Shown here: one piece after another, positions 35,273 to 43,768 of the stretch
Numbering within the stretch: the stretch's first letter is position 1
How the letters are laid out: every line of letters starts with the position of its first letter
Assembly: GCF_008807415.1 (NCBI RefSeq)
Contig: NZ_CP043626.1
Coordinates: 5,928,501 to 5,992,500 of the forward strand
Direction of reading: 5' to 3'
DNA from: Pseudomonas denitrificans (nom. rej.)
GTDB lineage: Bacteria > Pseudomonadota > Gammaproteobacteria > Pseudomonadales > Pseudomonadaceae
Length of the DNA stretch: 64,000 bases
The notes under the pieces: model-generated
The model's database searches: none
What the model saw: the letters and a program-made list of their open reading frames with translations, nothing else
What the model was told of the DNA's origin: nothing
Program-made: the position numbers and the translations under genes

Positions 35273-36321
35273 ATGTCGAAGTCCTTGAAAGCATCGGGGC
35301 TCAAACTCGCAGCGCTGACTCTGGGCGTGGCCTTCGCGGCCCAGTCCATGGCCGCTACCGACCTGACCGTGGTGTCCTTCGGCGGCGCCAACAAGAACGC
35401 CCAGGTGAAGGCGTTCTACGGTCCCTACGAGAAGAGCACCGGCAACAAGATCGTCGCCGGCGAGTACAACGGCGAGATGGCCAAGGTGAAGGCCATGGTC
35501 GATACCAACAGCGTCTCCTGGGACCTGGTGGAAGTCGAGTCGCCGGAACTGGCCCGCGGCTGTGACGAAGGCCTGTTCGAAACCATCGACCCGGCCATCC
35601 TCGGCAAGGCCGAAGACTACGTACCGGGCGCCGTCAGCAACTGCGGCGTGGGCTTCTTCGTCTGGTCCACCGTGCTGGCCTACAACGCCGACAAGCTGAA
35701 GACCGCACCGACCAGCTGGGCCGACTTCTGGGACACCAGCAAATTCCCGGGCAAGCGCGGCCTGCGCAAGGGCGCCAAGTACACCCTGGAATTCGCCCTG
35801 ATGGCCGACGGTGTCGCGCCCAAGGACGTCTACAAGGTGCTGGCCACCAAGGAAGGCCAGGACCGCGCCTTCAAGAAACTCGACCAGATCAAGCCGAACA
35901 TCCAGTGGTGGGAAGCCGGCGCCCAGCCGCCGCAGTACCTCGCTTCGGGTGACGTGGTCATGAGCTCCGCCTACAACGGCCGCATCGCCGCCGTGCAGAA
36001 AGAGAGCAACCTGAAGATCGTCTGGAACGGCGGCATCTACGACTTCGACGCCTGGGCCATCCCGAAGGGCGCCAAGAAGGTCGACGAGAGCCTGAAGTTC
36101 ATCGCCTTCTCGGTTCAACCCGAGCAGCAGAAGACCTACTCCGAGAACATCGCCTACGGCCCGGTCAACAAGAACGCCGTACCGCTGCTGAGCAAGGAGC
36201 TGCTGAAGGACATGCCGACCACCCCGAAAACATGCAGGGCCAGGTGGGCATGGACGTGACCTTCTGGGCTGACTACGGCGAGCAGCTGGAGCAGCGCTTC
36301 AACGCCTGGGCCGCCAAGTAA
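35273..36321 (+). pseudogene. agtB: Periplasmic substrate-binding protein, AgtB-like, with a one-base frameshift near its end
   Basis: Second PotD/PotF-family binding protein of the cluster, with a signal peptide ending QSMAA and strong similarity to the protein at 32877. The frame from 35273 stops early, at 36259, after KDMPTTPKTCRARWAWT. One base downstream the expected ending appears in another frame (NMQGQVGMDVTFWADYG, EQLEQRFNAWAAK, TAA at 36319-36321). One missing G in the CCCCGAAAA run at 36222-36230 explains it, restoring 349 residues. Because the rest is intact and the cluster complete, a sequence error is the more likely cause. Confidence 0.85.
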
Positions 36322-36448
36322 GCAAGCCCTTACCGCCACGGTCGCCCGGACCGTGGCGGACCGGAACCGTCGCACCCCCTCTCGCGGCGGCTCCTCCTGA
36401 CACCACACCTTGGCCGCTCCCGGGCGGCCCGTTTTACCGGAGTTCGCT

Positions 36449-37696
36449 ATGGCCACCGCTGTGTCGATGAACGAGGTCGCCGGCCCCACCCTCAAGCAGC
36501 GCCTGGCGCGCGCGGAGCGGATGAACCGCCTGAAGTCGCAGGCGCTGGTCCTGCCCCTGCTGGTCTTCCTCCTGCTGACCTTCCTCGTGCCCATCGCGGC
36601 ACTGCTCTACAAGAGCGTGAACAACCCCGAGGTCGTCGGTGCGCTGCCGCTGACCGTCAACGCCATTTCCGAGTGGGACGGCAAGTCGCTGCCTTCGGAT
36701 GCGGTGTACAAGGCGCTGAGCGACGACCTGGTCGCCGCGCGCAAGAACCAGACCATCGGTGACCTGTCCAAGCGCCTGAACATGGAACTGGCCGGCTACC
36801 GCAGCCTGCTGTCCAAGACCGCTCGCGCGCTGCCGTTCAAGGAGCAGCCGGCGTCGTACAAGGACGCAATGGAAGCACTCGACGAGCGCTGGGGCGACCC
36901 GGCCTACTGGCAGGCGATCCGTCGCAACGCCAGCTCCGTCACGCCCTATTACCTGCTGGCGGCGCTCGATCACCGTATCGATGACCTGGGCGAAATCGCC
37001 CGCGCAACGCCGGACCAGTCGATCTACCTGGACATCTTCGCCCGCACCTTCTGGATGGGCGCGGTGATCACCCTGATCTGCCTGGCGCTGGCCTACCCGC
37101 TGGCCTACCTGCTGGCGATCCTGCCGACCCGCAAGTCCAACCTGCTGATGATCATGGTGCTGCTGCCGTTCTGGACCTCGATCCTGGTGCGCGTCGCCGC
37201 GTGGATCGTGCTGTTGCAGTCGGGCGGCCTGATCAACGGCGCGCTATTGAAGATGGGCCTGATCGACGAGCCATTGCAGCTGGTGTTCAACCGCACCGGC
37301 GTGTACATCTCCATGGTCCACATCATGCTGCCGTTCATGATCCTGCCGATCTACAGCGTGATGAAGGGCATTTCCCCCAGCTACATGCGCGCCGCAATTT
37401 CGCTGGGCTGCCATCCGTTCTCCAGCTTCTGGAAGGTCTACTTCCCGCAGACCGTGGCCGGTGTCGGCGCCGGTTGCCTGCTGGTGTTCATCCTGTCGAT
37501 CGGCTACTACATCACCCCGGCCCTGCTGGGCAGCCCGAACGACCAGATGGTCAGCTACTTCGTCGCCTTCTACACCAACACCACCATCAACTGGGGCATG
37601 GCCACGGCCCTGGGCGGCCTGCTGCTGTTCGCCACCCTGGTGCTCTACGTGATCTATGGCTGGCTGGTGGGCGCGAGCCGCCTGCGCCTGGGCTGA
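36449..37696 (+). CDS. agtC: ABC transporter permease, AgtC-like
   Basis: A 415-residue inner-membrane permease of the PotB type. A first helix near residues 30-50 is followed by an unusually long periplasmic stretch (about 55-200), then the transmembrane core with the EAA-like loop around MRAAISLGCHPFSSFWKVYFP. ACCGGAGTT precedes the ATG at 36449. It pairs with the permease at 37713, only 16 bases away. Confidence 0.9.
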   Translation: MATAVSMNEVAGPTLKQRLARAERMNRLKSQALVLPLLVFLLLTFLVPIAALLYKSVNNPEVVGALPLTVNAISEWDGKSLPSDAVYKALSDDLVAARKNQTIGDLSKRLNMELAGYRSLLSKTARALPFKEQPASYKDAMEALDERWGDPAYWQAIRRNASSVTPYYLLAALDHRIDDLGEIARATPDQSIYLDIFARTFWMGAVITLICLALAYPLAYLLAILPTRKSNLLMIMVLLPFWTSILVRVAAWIVLLQSGGLINGALLKMGLIDEPLQLVFNRTGVYISMVHIMLPFMILPIYSVMKGISPSYMRAAISLGCHPFSSFWKVYFPQTVAGVGAGCLLVFILSIGYYITPALLGSPNDQMVSYFVAFYTNTTINWGMATALGGLLLFATLVLYVIYGWLVGASRLRLG

Positions 37697-37712
37697 TGAG
37701 GAGAACAAGAAG

Positions 37713-38540
37713 ATGCTGAGCCCCTACATGTCCCCGGTCGAGCGCGTGTGGTTCTATACCCTGCGCATCCTCTGCGGCCTGATCCTGCTGTTCCTGGTGC
37801 TGCCGGTACTGGTCATCGTGCCGCTGTCGTTCAACTCCGGCACCTTCCTGGTCTACCCGCTGCAGGGCTTCTCCCTGCGCTGGTACGCCGACTTCTTCAA
37901 CTCCGCCGAGTGGATGCGTGCGCTGACCAACAGCATCATCGTCGCCCCGGCGGCCACCGTGCTGGCGATGGTCTTCGGCACCCTGGCGTCGATCGGCCTG
38001 ACCCGCGGCGAGTTCCGCGGCAAGGCGCTGGTCATGAGTCTGGTGATTTCGCCGATGGTGGTGCCGGTGGTGATCATCGGCGTGGCGAGCTACCTGTTCT
38101 TCGCGCCGCTGGGCCTGGGCAACAGCTACATCTCGCTGATCATCGTCCACGCGGTACTGGGTGTGCCGTTCGTCATCATCACCGTGTCGGCGACCCTGCA
38201 GGGCTTCAACTACAACCTGGTGCGCGCCGCCGCCAGCCTGGGCGCGCCGCCAGTGCTGACCTTCTTCAAGGTCACCCTGCCGCTGATCGCTCCGGGGGTG
38301 ATTTCCGGCGCGCTGTTCGCCTTCGCTACCTCCTTCGATGAAGTGGTGGTGACCCTGTTCCTCGCCGGCCCCGAGCAGGCCACCCTGCCGCGCCAGATGT
38401 TCAGCGGCATCCGCGAGAACCTCAGCCCGACCATCGCCGCCGCGGCGACCCTGCTGATCGGTTTCTCCGTCGTGCTCCTGCTCACCCTCGAGTGGCTGCG
38501 CGGCCGCAGCGAGAAACTGCGTACCGCACCGACTTCCTGA
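37713..38540 (+). CDS. agtD: ABC transporter permease, AgtD-like
   Basis: A 275-residue permease of the PotC type with six predicted helices. Its EAA loop (VRAAASLGAPPVLTFFKVTLP) is the site that contacts the ATPase. A GAGGAG ribosome binding site precedes the ATG at 37713. Last gene of the transporter operon, closed by a terminator. Confidence 0.9.
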   Translation: MLSPYMSPVERVWFYTLRILCGLILLFLVLPVLVIVPLSFNSGTFLVYPLQGFSLRWYADFFNSAEWMRALTNSIIVAPAATVLAMVFGTLASIGLTRGEFRGKALVMSLVISPMVVPVVIIGVASYLFFAPLGLGNSYISLIIVHAVLGVPFVIITVSATLQGFNYNLVRAAASLGAPPVLTFFKVTLPLIAPGVISGALFAFATSFDEVVVTLFLAGPEQATLPRQMFSGIRENLSPTIAAAATLLIGFSVVLLLTLEWLRGRSEKLRTAPTS

Positions 38541-38551
38541 TTCACAGTGTT

Positions 38552-38612
38552 TCGCGGACGGTTGCGTCCCTGTGCTCACCCACAGGGGCGGGATCGATCC
38601 GCGATTTTTTTT
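38552..38612 (+). terminator. Terminator after the agt transporter operon
   Basis: TCGCGGA (38552-38558) and TCCGCGA (38598-38604) enclose an inner CCCTGTG/CACAGGG hairpin, and eight T follow. It separates the transporter from rpe. Confidence 0.7.
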
Positions 38613-38729
38613 GCCCGCTTTCCCGCCTGAAACCGTCCTTTTCGCTTCGACTATCGGCCCGATCCCCTTCGAGCCGTCCGAGCGGCTACAATGCGCGCCA
38701 TCCGTGATTTCCGCCCACAGAGGTGCGCC

Positions 38730-39404
38730 ATGCAACCCTACGCCATCGCTCCGTCGATCCTTTCCGCCGACTTCGCCCGCCTGGGCGAGGATGTGGACAA
38801 GGTGCTCGCTGCCGGCGCCGACATCGTTCACTTCGATGTGATGGACAACCACTACGTGCCGAACCTGACCATCGGCCCGATGGTCTGCACGGCCCTGCGC
38901 AAGTACGGCGTCACCGCGCCCATCGACGTGCACCTGATGGTTTCCCCGGTGGACCGCATCATTGGCGACTTCATCGAAGCCGGCGCCACCTACATCACCT
39001 TCCACCCGGAAGCCTCGCAGCACATCGACCGTTCCCTGCAACTGATCAAGGACGGCGGCTGCAAGGCCGGCCTGGTGTTCAACCCGGCCACCTCGCTGGA
39101 CGCGCTCAAGTACGTGATGGACAAGATCGACATGGTCCTGCTGATGAGCGTGAACCCCGGCTTCGGCGGGCAGAAGTTCATTCCCGGCACCCTCGACAAG
39201 CTGCGCGAAGCCCGCGCGCTGATCGACGCTTCCGGCCGCGACATCCGCCTGGAGATCGACGGCGGGGTGAACGTGAAGAACATCCGCGAGATCGCCGAAG
39301 CGGGCGCCGACACCTTCGTCGCCGGCTCTGCCATCTTCAACGCACCGGATTACGCCGAGGTCATCCGCGCCATGCACGCTGAGCTGGCGCAGGCGCGCAA
39401 GTGA
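38730..39404 (+). CDS. rpe: Ribulose-phosphate 3-epimerase
   Basis: Interconverts ribulose-5-phosphate and xylulose-5-phosphate in the pentose phosphate pathway. The 224-residue TIM barrel shows [30 protein letters not shown] (metal-binding His and Asp), [14 protein letters not shown] and EIDGGVN. The ATG at 38730 follows AGAGGTG. A TACAAT (38686-38691) upstream is a possible -10. The stop overlaps the gph start by one base. Confidence 0.95.
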   Translation: MQPYAIAPSILSADFARLGEDVDKVLAAGADIVHFDVMDNHYVPNLTIGPMVCTALRKYGVTAPIDVHLMVSPVDRIIGDFIEAGATYITFHPEASQHIDRSLQLIKDGGCKAGLVFNPATSLDALKYVMDKIDMVLLMSVNPGFGGQKFIPGTLDKLREARALIDASGRDIRLEIDGGVNVKNIREIAEAGADTFVAGSAIFNAPDYAEVIRAMHAELAQARK

Positions 39405-40222
39405 TGAGTGCTGCACAACTGCCGTTCGCCGGGCTGCCGCGTCTGGTGATGTTCGACCTGGACGGCACCCTGGTGGATTCCGTCCCCGACCTCGCCGCGG
39501 CGGTGGACAAGATGCTGCTGGCGCTCGGGCGCCAGCCGGCTGGCCTGGAGGCGGTGCGTCACTGGGTCGGCAACGGCGCGCGGGTGCTGGTGCGCCGCGC
39601 CCTGGCCAATGACATCGAACACGATGGCGTCAGCGAGGAAGACACCGAGCGCGCCCTCGAACTGTTCATGGATGCCTACGCCGACAGCCATGCGCTGACC
39701 GTGGTCTACCCCGGCGTGATCGAGACCCTGAAGTGGCTGAAGAAGCGCGACGTCGAGCTGGCGCTGATCACCAACAAGCCCGAGCGCTTCGTCGGCCCGC
39801 TGCTGGATGAGATGAAGCTGGGCAAGTTCTTCCGCTGGATCATCGGCGGCGACACCCTGCCGCAGCAGAAGCCCGATCCGGCTGCGCTGCTGTTCGTGAT
39901 GAAGATGGCCGGCGTGTCGGCGGAACAAGCCCTGTTCGTCGGCGATTCGCGCAACGACATCCTCGCCGCCAAGGCCGCCGGCGTGCGCAGCGTAGGCCTG
40001 AGCTACGGCTACAACCACGGGCGTCCCATCGCCGAGGAAACCCCGACACTGGTGCTCGACGACCTGCGCCATCTGCTGCCTTGCTTCGACTCGGGCAAAG
40101 CGATAGTGTTGCCCGACTCCGCCTCAACTCCCGCTCAGCGAGACAGCACCGTGGAAACGGCTCCCCACACACTCTGGATGAAGGTCATCAAGGCCCTGGC
40201 CCGCTGGCGCTGGCGCGCCTGA
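39404..40222 (+). CDS. gph: Phosphoglycolate phosphatase Gph, with the trp leader peptide as its C-terminus
   Basis: A 272-residue HAD-family phosphatase that removes 2-phosphoglycolate. The nucleophile motif VMFDLDGTLVDS is at residues 16-27, a cap domain follows, then TNKPE and KPDPAALLFV with VGDSRNDI near residue 185. The C-terminal tail beyond about residue 225 is not part of the HAD fold and ends in frame with MKVIKALARWRWRA, the trpE leader peptide. A GTG at 39401 is an alternative start. The tail therefore serves both as gph coding sequence and as a regulatory leader. Confidence 0.92.
   Translation: MSAAQLPFAGLPRLVMFDLDGTLVDSVPDLAAAVDKMLLALGRQPAGLEAVRHWVGNGARVLVRRALANDIEHDGVSEEDTERALELFMDAYADSHALTVVYPGVIETLKWLKKRDVELALITNKPERFVGPLLDEMKLGKFFRWIIGGDTLPQQKPDPAALLFVMKMAGVSAEQALFVGDSRNDILAAKAAGVRSVGLSYGYNHGRPIAEETPTLVLDDLRHLLPCFDSGKAIVLPDSASTPAQRDSTVETAPHTLWMKVIKALARWRWRA
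40178..40222 (+). CDS. Tryptophan leader peptide before trpE (nested in gph)
   Basis: The 14-codon ORF MKVIKALARWRWRA has two Trp codons separated by one Arg codon, typical of an attenuation leader. It ends 72 bases before trpE. It is in the same frame as gph and shares its stop codon. In P. putida both trpE and trpGDC are known to be controlled by attenuation. I do not see a clear U-tract terminator between the leader and trpE, so the antiterminator/terminator pair is not assigned. A weak TTGCTT-17-TAGTGT at 40081-40109 is a possible promoter. Confidence 0.75.
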   Translation: MKVIKALARWRWRA

Positions 40223-40294
40223 CATCCCTTGGCCGGTACGCCCGGCGCGTGTGTGCAACCAAGTCCGTTACCTCCTCATTCCACGAGGCTGATC

Positions 40295-41788
40295 ATGACC
40301 CGCGAAGAATTCCAGCGCCTGGCCGCCGAAGGCTACAACCGCATTCCGCTGACCTGCGAAACCCTTGCCGACTTCGACACCCCGCTGTCGATCTACCTGA
40401 AGCTGGCCGACGGCCCCAACACCTACCTGCTCGAATCCGTGCAGGGCGGCGAAAAGTGGGGCCGCTACTCGATCATCGGCCTGCCCAGTCGCACCGTGCT
40501 GCGTGTCTACGGCCACCAGGCGAGCATCAAGGTCGACGGCATCGAGACCGAGAGCTTCGAATGCGCCGACCCGCTGGCCTTCGTCGAGGAGTTCAAGGAC
40601 CGCTACCGCGTGCCGACCATCGCCGGTCTGCCGCGCTTCAACGGCGGCCTGGTCGGTTACTTCGGCTATGACTGCGTGCGCTACGTCGAGCAGCGTCTGG
40701 CGCAGTGCCCGAATCCGGATCCGCTGAACAATCCCGACATCCTGCTGATGGTTTCCGACGCGGTCGTCGTGTTCGACAACCTCGCCGGCAAGATGCACGC
40801 GATCGTCCTCGCCGACCCGGCGCAGGCCGACGCCTACGACCAGGGCCTGGCCCGGCTGGAAGAACTGCTGGAGCGCCTGCGCCAGCCGATCACCCCGCGC
40901 CGCGGCCTGGATTTCGGTGCCGTGAACGCCCCGGAACCGCAGTTCCGCGCCAGCTTCACCCGCGAGGACTACGAGCGCGCCGTCGGCACCATCAAGGAAT
41001 ACATCCTGGCTGGCGACTGCATGCAGGTCGTGCCGTCGCAGCGCATGTCCATCGACTTCAGCGCAGCGCCGATCGACCTGTACCGTGCACTGCGCTGCTT
41101 CAACCCGACGCCCTACATGTACTTCTTCAACTTCGGCGACTTCCACGTCGTCGGCAGCTCGCCGGAAGTGCTGGTGCGCGTCGAGGATGGCGAAGTCACC
41201 GTGCGCCCCATCGCCGGCACCCGCCCGCGTGGCGCGACCGAAGAGGCCGACCGGGCGCTGGAAGAGGACCTGCTTTCCGACGCCAAGGAAATCGCCGAGC
41301 ACCTGATGCTCATCGACCTGGGCCGCAACGACGTCGGCCGCGTGTCGCAGACCGGCAGCGTGAAGGTCACCGAGCAGATGGTCATCGAGCGCTACTCCAA
41401 CGTGATGCACATCGTCTCCAACGTGAACGGCCAGCTGAACGAGAAGCTCAGCGCGATGGACGCCCTGCGCGCCATCCTGCCGGCCGGCACCCTGTCCGGC
41501 GCGCCGAAGATTCGCGCGATGGAAATCATCGATGAACTGGAGCCGGTCAAGCGCGGTGTCTACGGTGGCGCCGTGGGTTACCTCGCGTGGAACGGCAACA
41601 TGGACACCGCCATCGCCATCCGCACCGCGGTGATCAAGAACGGCGAACTGCATGTGCAAGCTGGCGGCGGCATCGTCGCCGACTCGGTACCGGCGGCGGA
41701 GTGGGAAGAAACCATCAACAAGCGCCGTGCAATGTTCCGCGCCGTGGCGCTGGCCGAGCACACCGCCAAGGTGCATGGCCGCGACTGA
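40295..41788 (+). CDS. trpE: Anthranilate synthase component I TrpE
   Basis: Converts chorismate to anthranilate using ammonia supplied by TrpG. The 497-residue protein has the feedback-binding LLES motif region near the N-terminus and the chorismate-binding core, including [37 protein letters not shown] and [20 protein letters not shown]. The ATG at 40295 follows GAGG. Normally its partner trpG lies beyond the tailocin cluster; here that gene is interrupted at 58522. Confidence 0.96.
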   Translation: MTREEFQRLAAEGYNRIPLTCETLADFDTPLSIYLKLADGPNTYLLESVQGGEKWGRYSIIGLPSRTVLRVYGHQASIKVDGIETESFECADPLAFVEEFKDRYRVPTIAGLPRFNGGLVGYFGYDCVRYVEQRLAQCPNPDPLNNPDILLMVSDAVVVFDNLAGKMHAIVLADPAQADAYDQGLARLEELLERLRQPITPRRGLDFGAVNAPEPQFRASFTREDYERAVGTIKEYILAGDCMQVVPSQRMSIDFSAAPIDLYRALRCFNPTPYMYFFNFGDFHVVGSSPEVLVRVEDGEVTVRPIAGTRPRGATEEADRALEEDLLSDAKEIAEHLMLIDLGRNDVGRVSQTGSVKVTEQMVIERYSNVMHIVSNVNGQLNEKLSAMDALRAILPAGTLSGAPKIRAMEIIDELEPVKRGVYGGAVGYLAWNGNMDTAIAIRTAVIKNGELHVQAGGGIVADSVPAAEWEETINKRRAMFRAVALAEHTAKVHGRD

Positions 41789-41848
41789 GTTGTCGGCTGG
41801 GGTGAGTGGAGAAGCCCTGCGCAGGGATATCAGCAGCGTCGGCCCTTC

Positions 41849-41926
41849 GTAGGAGCGAGCTTGCTCGCGAAGATTTAGCCGGTTTCTCCGTCGCCGAGCG
41901 GGTTCGCGAGCAAGCTCGCTCCTACA
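41849..41926. repeat. Inverted pair of REP elements
   Basis: GTAGGAGCGAGCTTGCTCGC (41849-41868) and its reverse complement at 41906-41926 face each other across about 37 bases. It is a classic Pseudomonas REP pair between the convergent genes trpE and prtN, and can fold as one long hairpin at the border of the tailocin region. Confidence 0.8.
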
Positions 41927-42236
41927 GGGATACCACCTGCAGGCTCGCCTTGCGCCGGGCCAGCGCGGCATCGGCCTGCTGCGAGCGCTCCTCCACATAG
42001 GCCGCCAGGTGATCCACCGCGACGTACTGCATCGCCTTGTGGCTGTCGTCCAGCGTGGTCACCGGCAGGGCGATGCGCCCGCAGGACAGCGCCTTGCTGA
42101 AATTCTCCCGGTTCAGGTTGCGGAACCAGCGCTCGCGCACCTGCTCCAGCGGCACCAGGACATCCCCGAAGATCTGATAGACCAGGCTCACCGTCTCCGG
42201 GCGCGGGGCGGGGCGGACATCTGCGGTCGACTGCAT
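41922..42236 (-). CDS. prtN: Pyocin activator protein PrtN
   Basis: A 104-residue transcription activator of the pyocin-activator (PrtN) family. The hallmark region runs [19 protein letters not shown], then GRIALPV and the [19 protein letters not shown] segment. In P. aeruginosa PrtN binds P-box sequences in front of pyocin genes and is itself repressed by PrtR. The ATG at 42234-42236 follows AGGAGA. It is somewhat shorter than the P. aeruginosa protein (about 121). The 3' end runs into the REP pair. Confidence 0.9.
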   Translation of the reverse strand: MQSTADVRPAPRPETVSLVYQIFGDVLVPLEQVRERWFRNLNRENFSKALSCGRIALPVTTLDDSHKAMQYVAVDHLAAYVEERSQQADAALARRKASLQVVSL

Positions 42237-42261
42237 GGGACTCTCCTGTTCCGATGGTGGT

Positions 42262-42299
42262 GGTGACAGGAGTAAATATAGCAAAGGTTGTATTTCTCT
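42262..42299 (-). promoter_or_regulatory. prtN promoter with PrtR-type operator
   Basis: On the minus strand TTGAAG and TATATT are separated by 17 bases, a good sigma-70 promoter. Covering it is TACAACC-TTTGC-TATATTTA (42273-42292). The same sequence with two changes lies upstream of prtR (43180-43199). The shared site is most simply the PrtR operator, as expected since PrtR represses prtN. Confidence 0.65.
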
Positions 42300-42314
42300 T
42301 CAATCGACACCCAG

Positions 42315-42343
42315 GAAAAACCCCGCCGAAGCGGGGCTTTTTC
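42315..42343 (-). terminator. Terminator after prtR
   Basis: The stem CCCCGC/GCGGGG with a CGAA tetraloop is flanked by A5 and T5, so it can work in both directions. On the minus strand it ends prtR and isolates prtN from prtR transcription. Confidence 0.85.
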
Positions 42344-42357
42344 ATCGTGAAACGGGC

Positions 42358-43128
42358 TCAGCGAACCAGGGTCGGGGCGCGGCGATGGCGCACCGTGGAC
42401 CACCAGAAGACCCAGCCGATCAGACGGATCTGCCCGCTGTCGAACTGCTCCGCCGGGTACTCCTCGTCGGGGTATTCGTCGCGGTTGAAGCTGCGCAGGC
42501 GGATGCCGCCGCCGGGCAGGCGGTAGACGAACTTCACCCGCAGCATGCCCTCGTGTTCCAGGGCGTAGATCTCGCCGTCGGTGATGTGCGTCGTGGCCGT
42601 GTCGATGCCGATGGTGGAGCCATCCATGATCAGCGGCTCCATGCTGTTGCCGGTGAGCTGGGCGCAGATCGCCGCCGCCGGGTCGACCCCTGCGGCGCGC
42701 AACGTTGCGTATGAGAAACGCAGCTTGCGCCCCTCTATCTCGCGAACTGCGGTGCGGCCAGCGCCGGCCGCCAGTTCCACTTCCTTGTACAGGCGTAGTT
42801 CCACTTCGTCCTCGTCCAGCGGTGTGTCGCTATCCCATGGGTGCAGCGGTTCCAGTCGCAGCGGGCTGCCATCGGCCGGGCGTGGCGCGGGTGCGCTGGT
42901 GCCCGGCGCCGGCGTGCCTTCGCCGGTGGCCAGCCAGGTCGGCGAGACCCCCAGCGCGCTGGCGATCTCGATCAGCTTGCGCGTGCTCTGCGCCTTGCCC
43001 GAGGTCAGCTTGTGGATGGTGTTCTGCGAAACCCCGGCAGCTTCGGCGAGGGTTTCCTGCTTGAGGTTGCGCGAGGCCATCGCCTGTTTCAGGCGGTCGG
43101 CCAGCGTTGATGAGGGAGTCTTGTCCAT
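42358..43128 (-). CDS. prtR: Pyocin repressor PrtR (LexA/CI-like, S24 autoprotease)
   Basis: A 256-residue repressor. An XRE helix-turn-helix (NLKQETLAEAAGVSQNTIHK, residues 21-40) is joined to a C-terminal peptidase S24 domain. The catalytic Ser162 is in GNSMEP and Lys199 in RVKF; an Ala-Gly cleavage site (AAGAG, 120-124) precedes them. This arrangement supports RecA-stimulated self-cleavage after DNA damage, which frees prtN and induces the tailocin. It is divergent from the ptrB side, with operators in between. Confidence 0.95.
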   Translation of the reverse strand: MDKTPSSTLADRLKQAMASRNLKQETLAEAAGVSQNTIHKLTSGKAQSTRKLIEIASALGVSPTWLATGEGTPAPGTSAPAPRPADGSPLRLEPLHPWDSDTPLDEDEVELRLYKEVELAAGAGRTAVREIEGRKLRFSYATLRAAGVDPAAAICAQLTGNSMEPLIMDGSTIGIDTATTHITDGEIYALEHEGMLRVKFVYRLPGGGIRLRSFNRDEYPDEEYPAEQFDSGQIRLIGWVFWWSTVRHRRAPTLVR

Positions 43129-43478
43129 GGCGGCACTCTACCTCCTGGGTTGTAGTGTGTAAATAGCTTTGGTGTTGACTAAATATAGCTATGGTTGTAA
43201 TCATGAAAATCAGCAGCACACCGGAGACACGAGAACCGGTTCGGCTGAAGGGAGGCCGTGGCTTCCCCCTCACTGCGGCAAGGAGGCCGTGGGTTGCCTG
43301 CAGACCGTCACGAGCGGGGGCAGGCTGGAGGACGCGGGTGGGCCAGGGAGGCGCCACCCGCGTACCGGCAAAGGATGCCGCCCGACGAGTCGGCGTCCGT
43401 GACGAACAGATCGCGACTGACCACCCCAGGCGGCCGAAGCACGGCGACCACGGAGGGCATGTCGCCAGGAGGACCTTC
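43129..43478. other. Divergent control region between prtR and ptrB
   Basis: This 350-base stretch contains the prtR and rightward promoters with two operator-like sites in its first 75 bases. The remainder is GC-rich. A 115-codon reading frame from 43203 runs through it, but its ATG overlaps the -10 box and its composition does not look like protein (many Arg, Gly, Pro), so I treat it as untranslated leader. Rho-independent hairpins are not obvious. Confidence 0.5.
43158..43204 (+). promoter_or_regulatory. Rightward promoter and PrtR operators
   Basis: On the plus strand TTGACT (43175-43180) and TAATCA (43198-43203) are 17 bases apart, a near-consensus promoter reading towards ptrB. The 20-base operator (43180-43199) lies between and over the two boxes. 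A weaker copy, TAAATAGCTTTGGTGTT (43160-43176), lies next to it towards prtR. In P. aeruginosa PrtR directly represses ptrB, which fits. Confidence 0.65.
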
Positions 43479-43547
43479 ATGAACCAACACCCGAACTGCA
43501 CGATGCAGCCCGAATCCCCCGCCGATGCGGAGGTGCGCCGTGGCTGA
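43479..43547 (+). CDS. Small ORF coupled to ptrB (22 residues)
   Basis: MNQHPNCTMQPESPADAEV and three more residues, preceded by a perfect AGGAGG seven bases before the ATG. Its end overlaps the ptrB start by eight bases, so translating it would help ribosomes reach ptrB. No family recognised. It may be a leader peptide rather than a functional protein. Confidence 0.4.
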   Translation: MNQHPNCTMQPESPADAEVRRG

Positions 43548-43749
43548 TATCGCTGACTACGCCAACGACCTGATGCTGGAGCGCATCGAGGACATGCTGC
43601 ACAGCCGTCGCTCCTCGGCGGCGATCAGCTCCGCCGAGTATTGCGAGGATTGCGGCGACGACATCCCGCCGGCGCGCCGCCTGGCGGCGCCGGGCTGCAC
43701 CCGCTGCATCGACTGCCAGGCCCTGGATGAACTGGAGCGGCGGCACTGA
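43540..43749 (+). CDS. ptrB: PtrB-like C4 zinc-finger protein (DksA/TraR family)
   Basis: A 69-residue protein with Cys35, Cys38, Cys53 and Cys56 in the C-x2-C...C-x2-C arrangement of the small DksA/TraR proteins (EYCEDCGDDIPPARR). The P. aeruginosa counterpart, divergent from prtR, represses type III secretion when DNA damage relieves PrtR. The GTG start is chosen because GGAGG sits six bases upstream; a longer ATG start at 43525 has no comparable site. Whether this organism has a type III system to repress cannot be seen here. Confidence 0.85.
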   Translation: MADIADYANDLMLERIEDMLHSRRSSAAISSAEYCEDCGDDIPPARRLAAPGCTRCIDCQALDELERRH

Positions 43750-43768
43750 GCCGCGCGGGAGAAACGCC

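Noticed and set aside
43203..43547. A 115-codon ORF starting at the rightward promoter
   Set aside because: Its ATG overlaps the -10 box, it lacks a ribosome binding site and its composition is not protein-like; only the last 22 codons have a good start signal.
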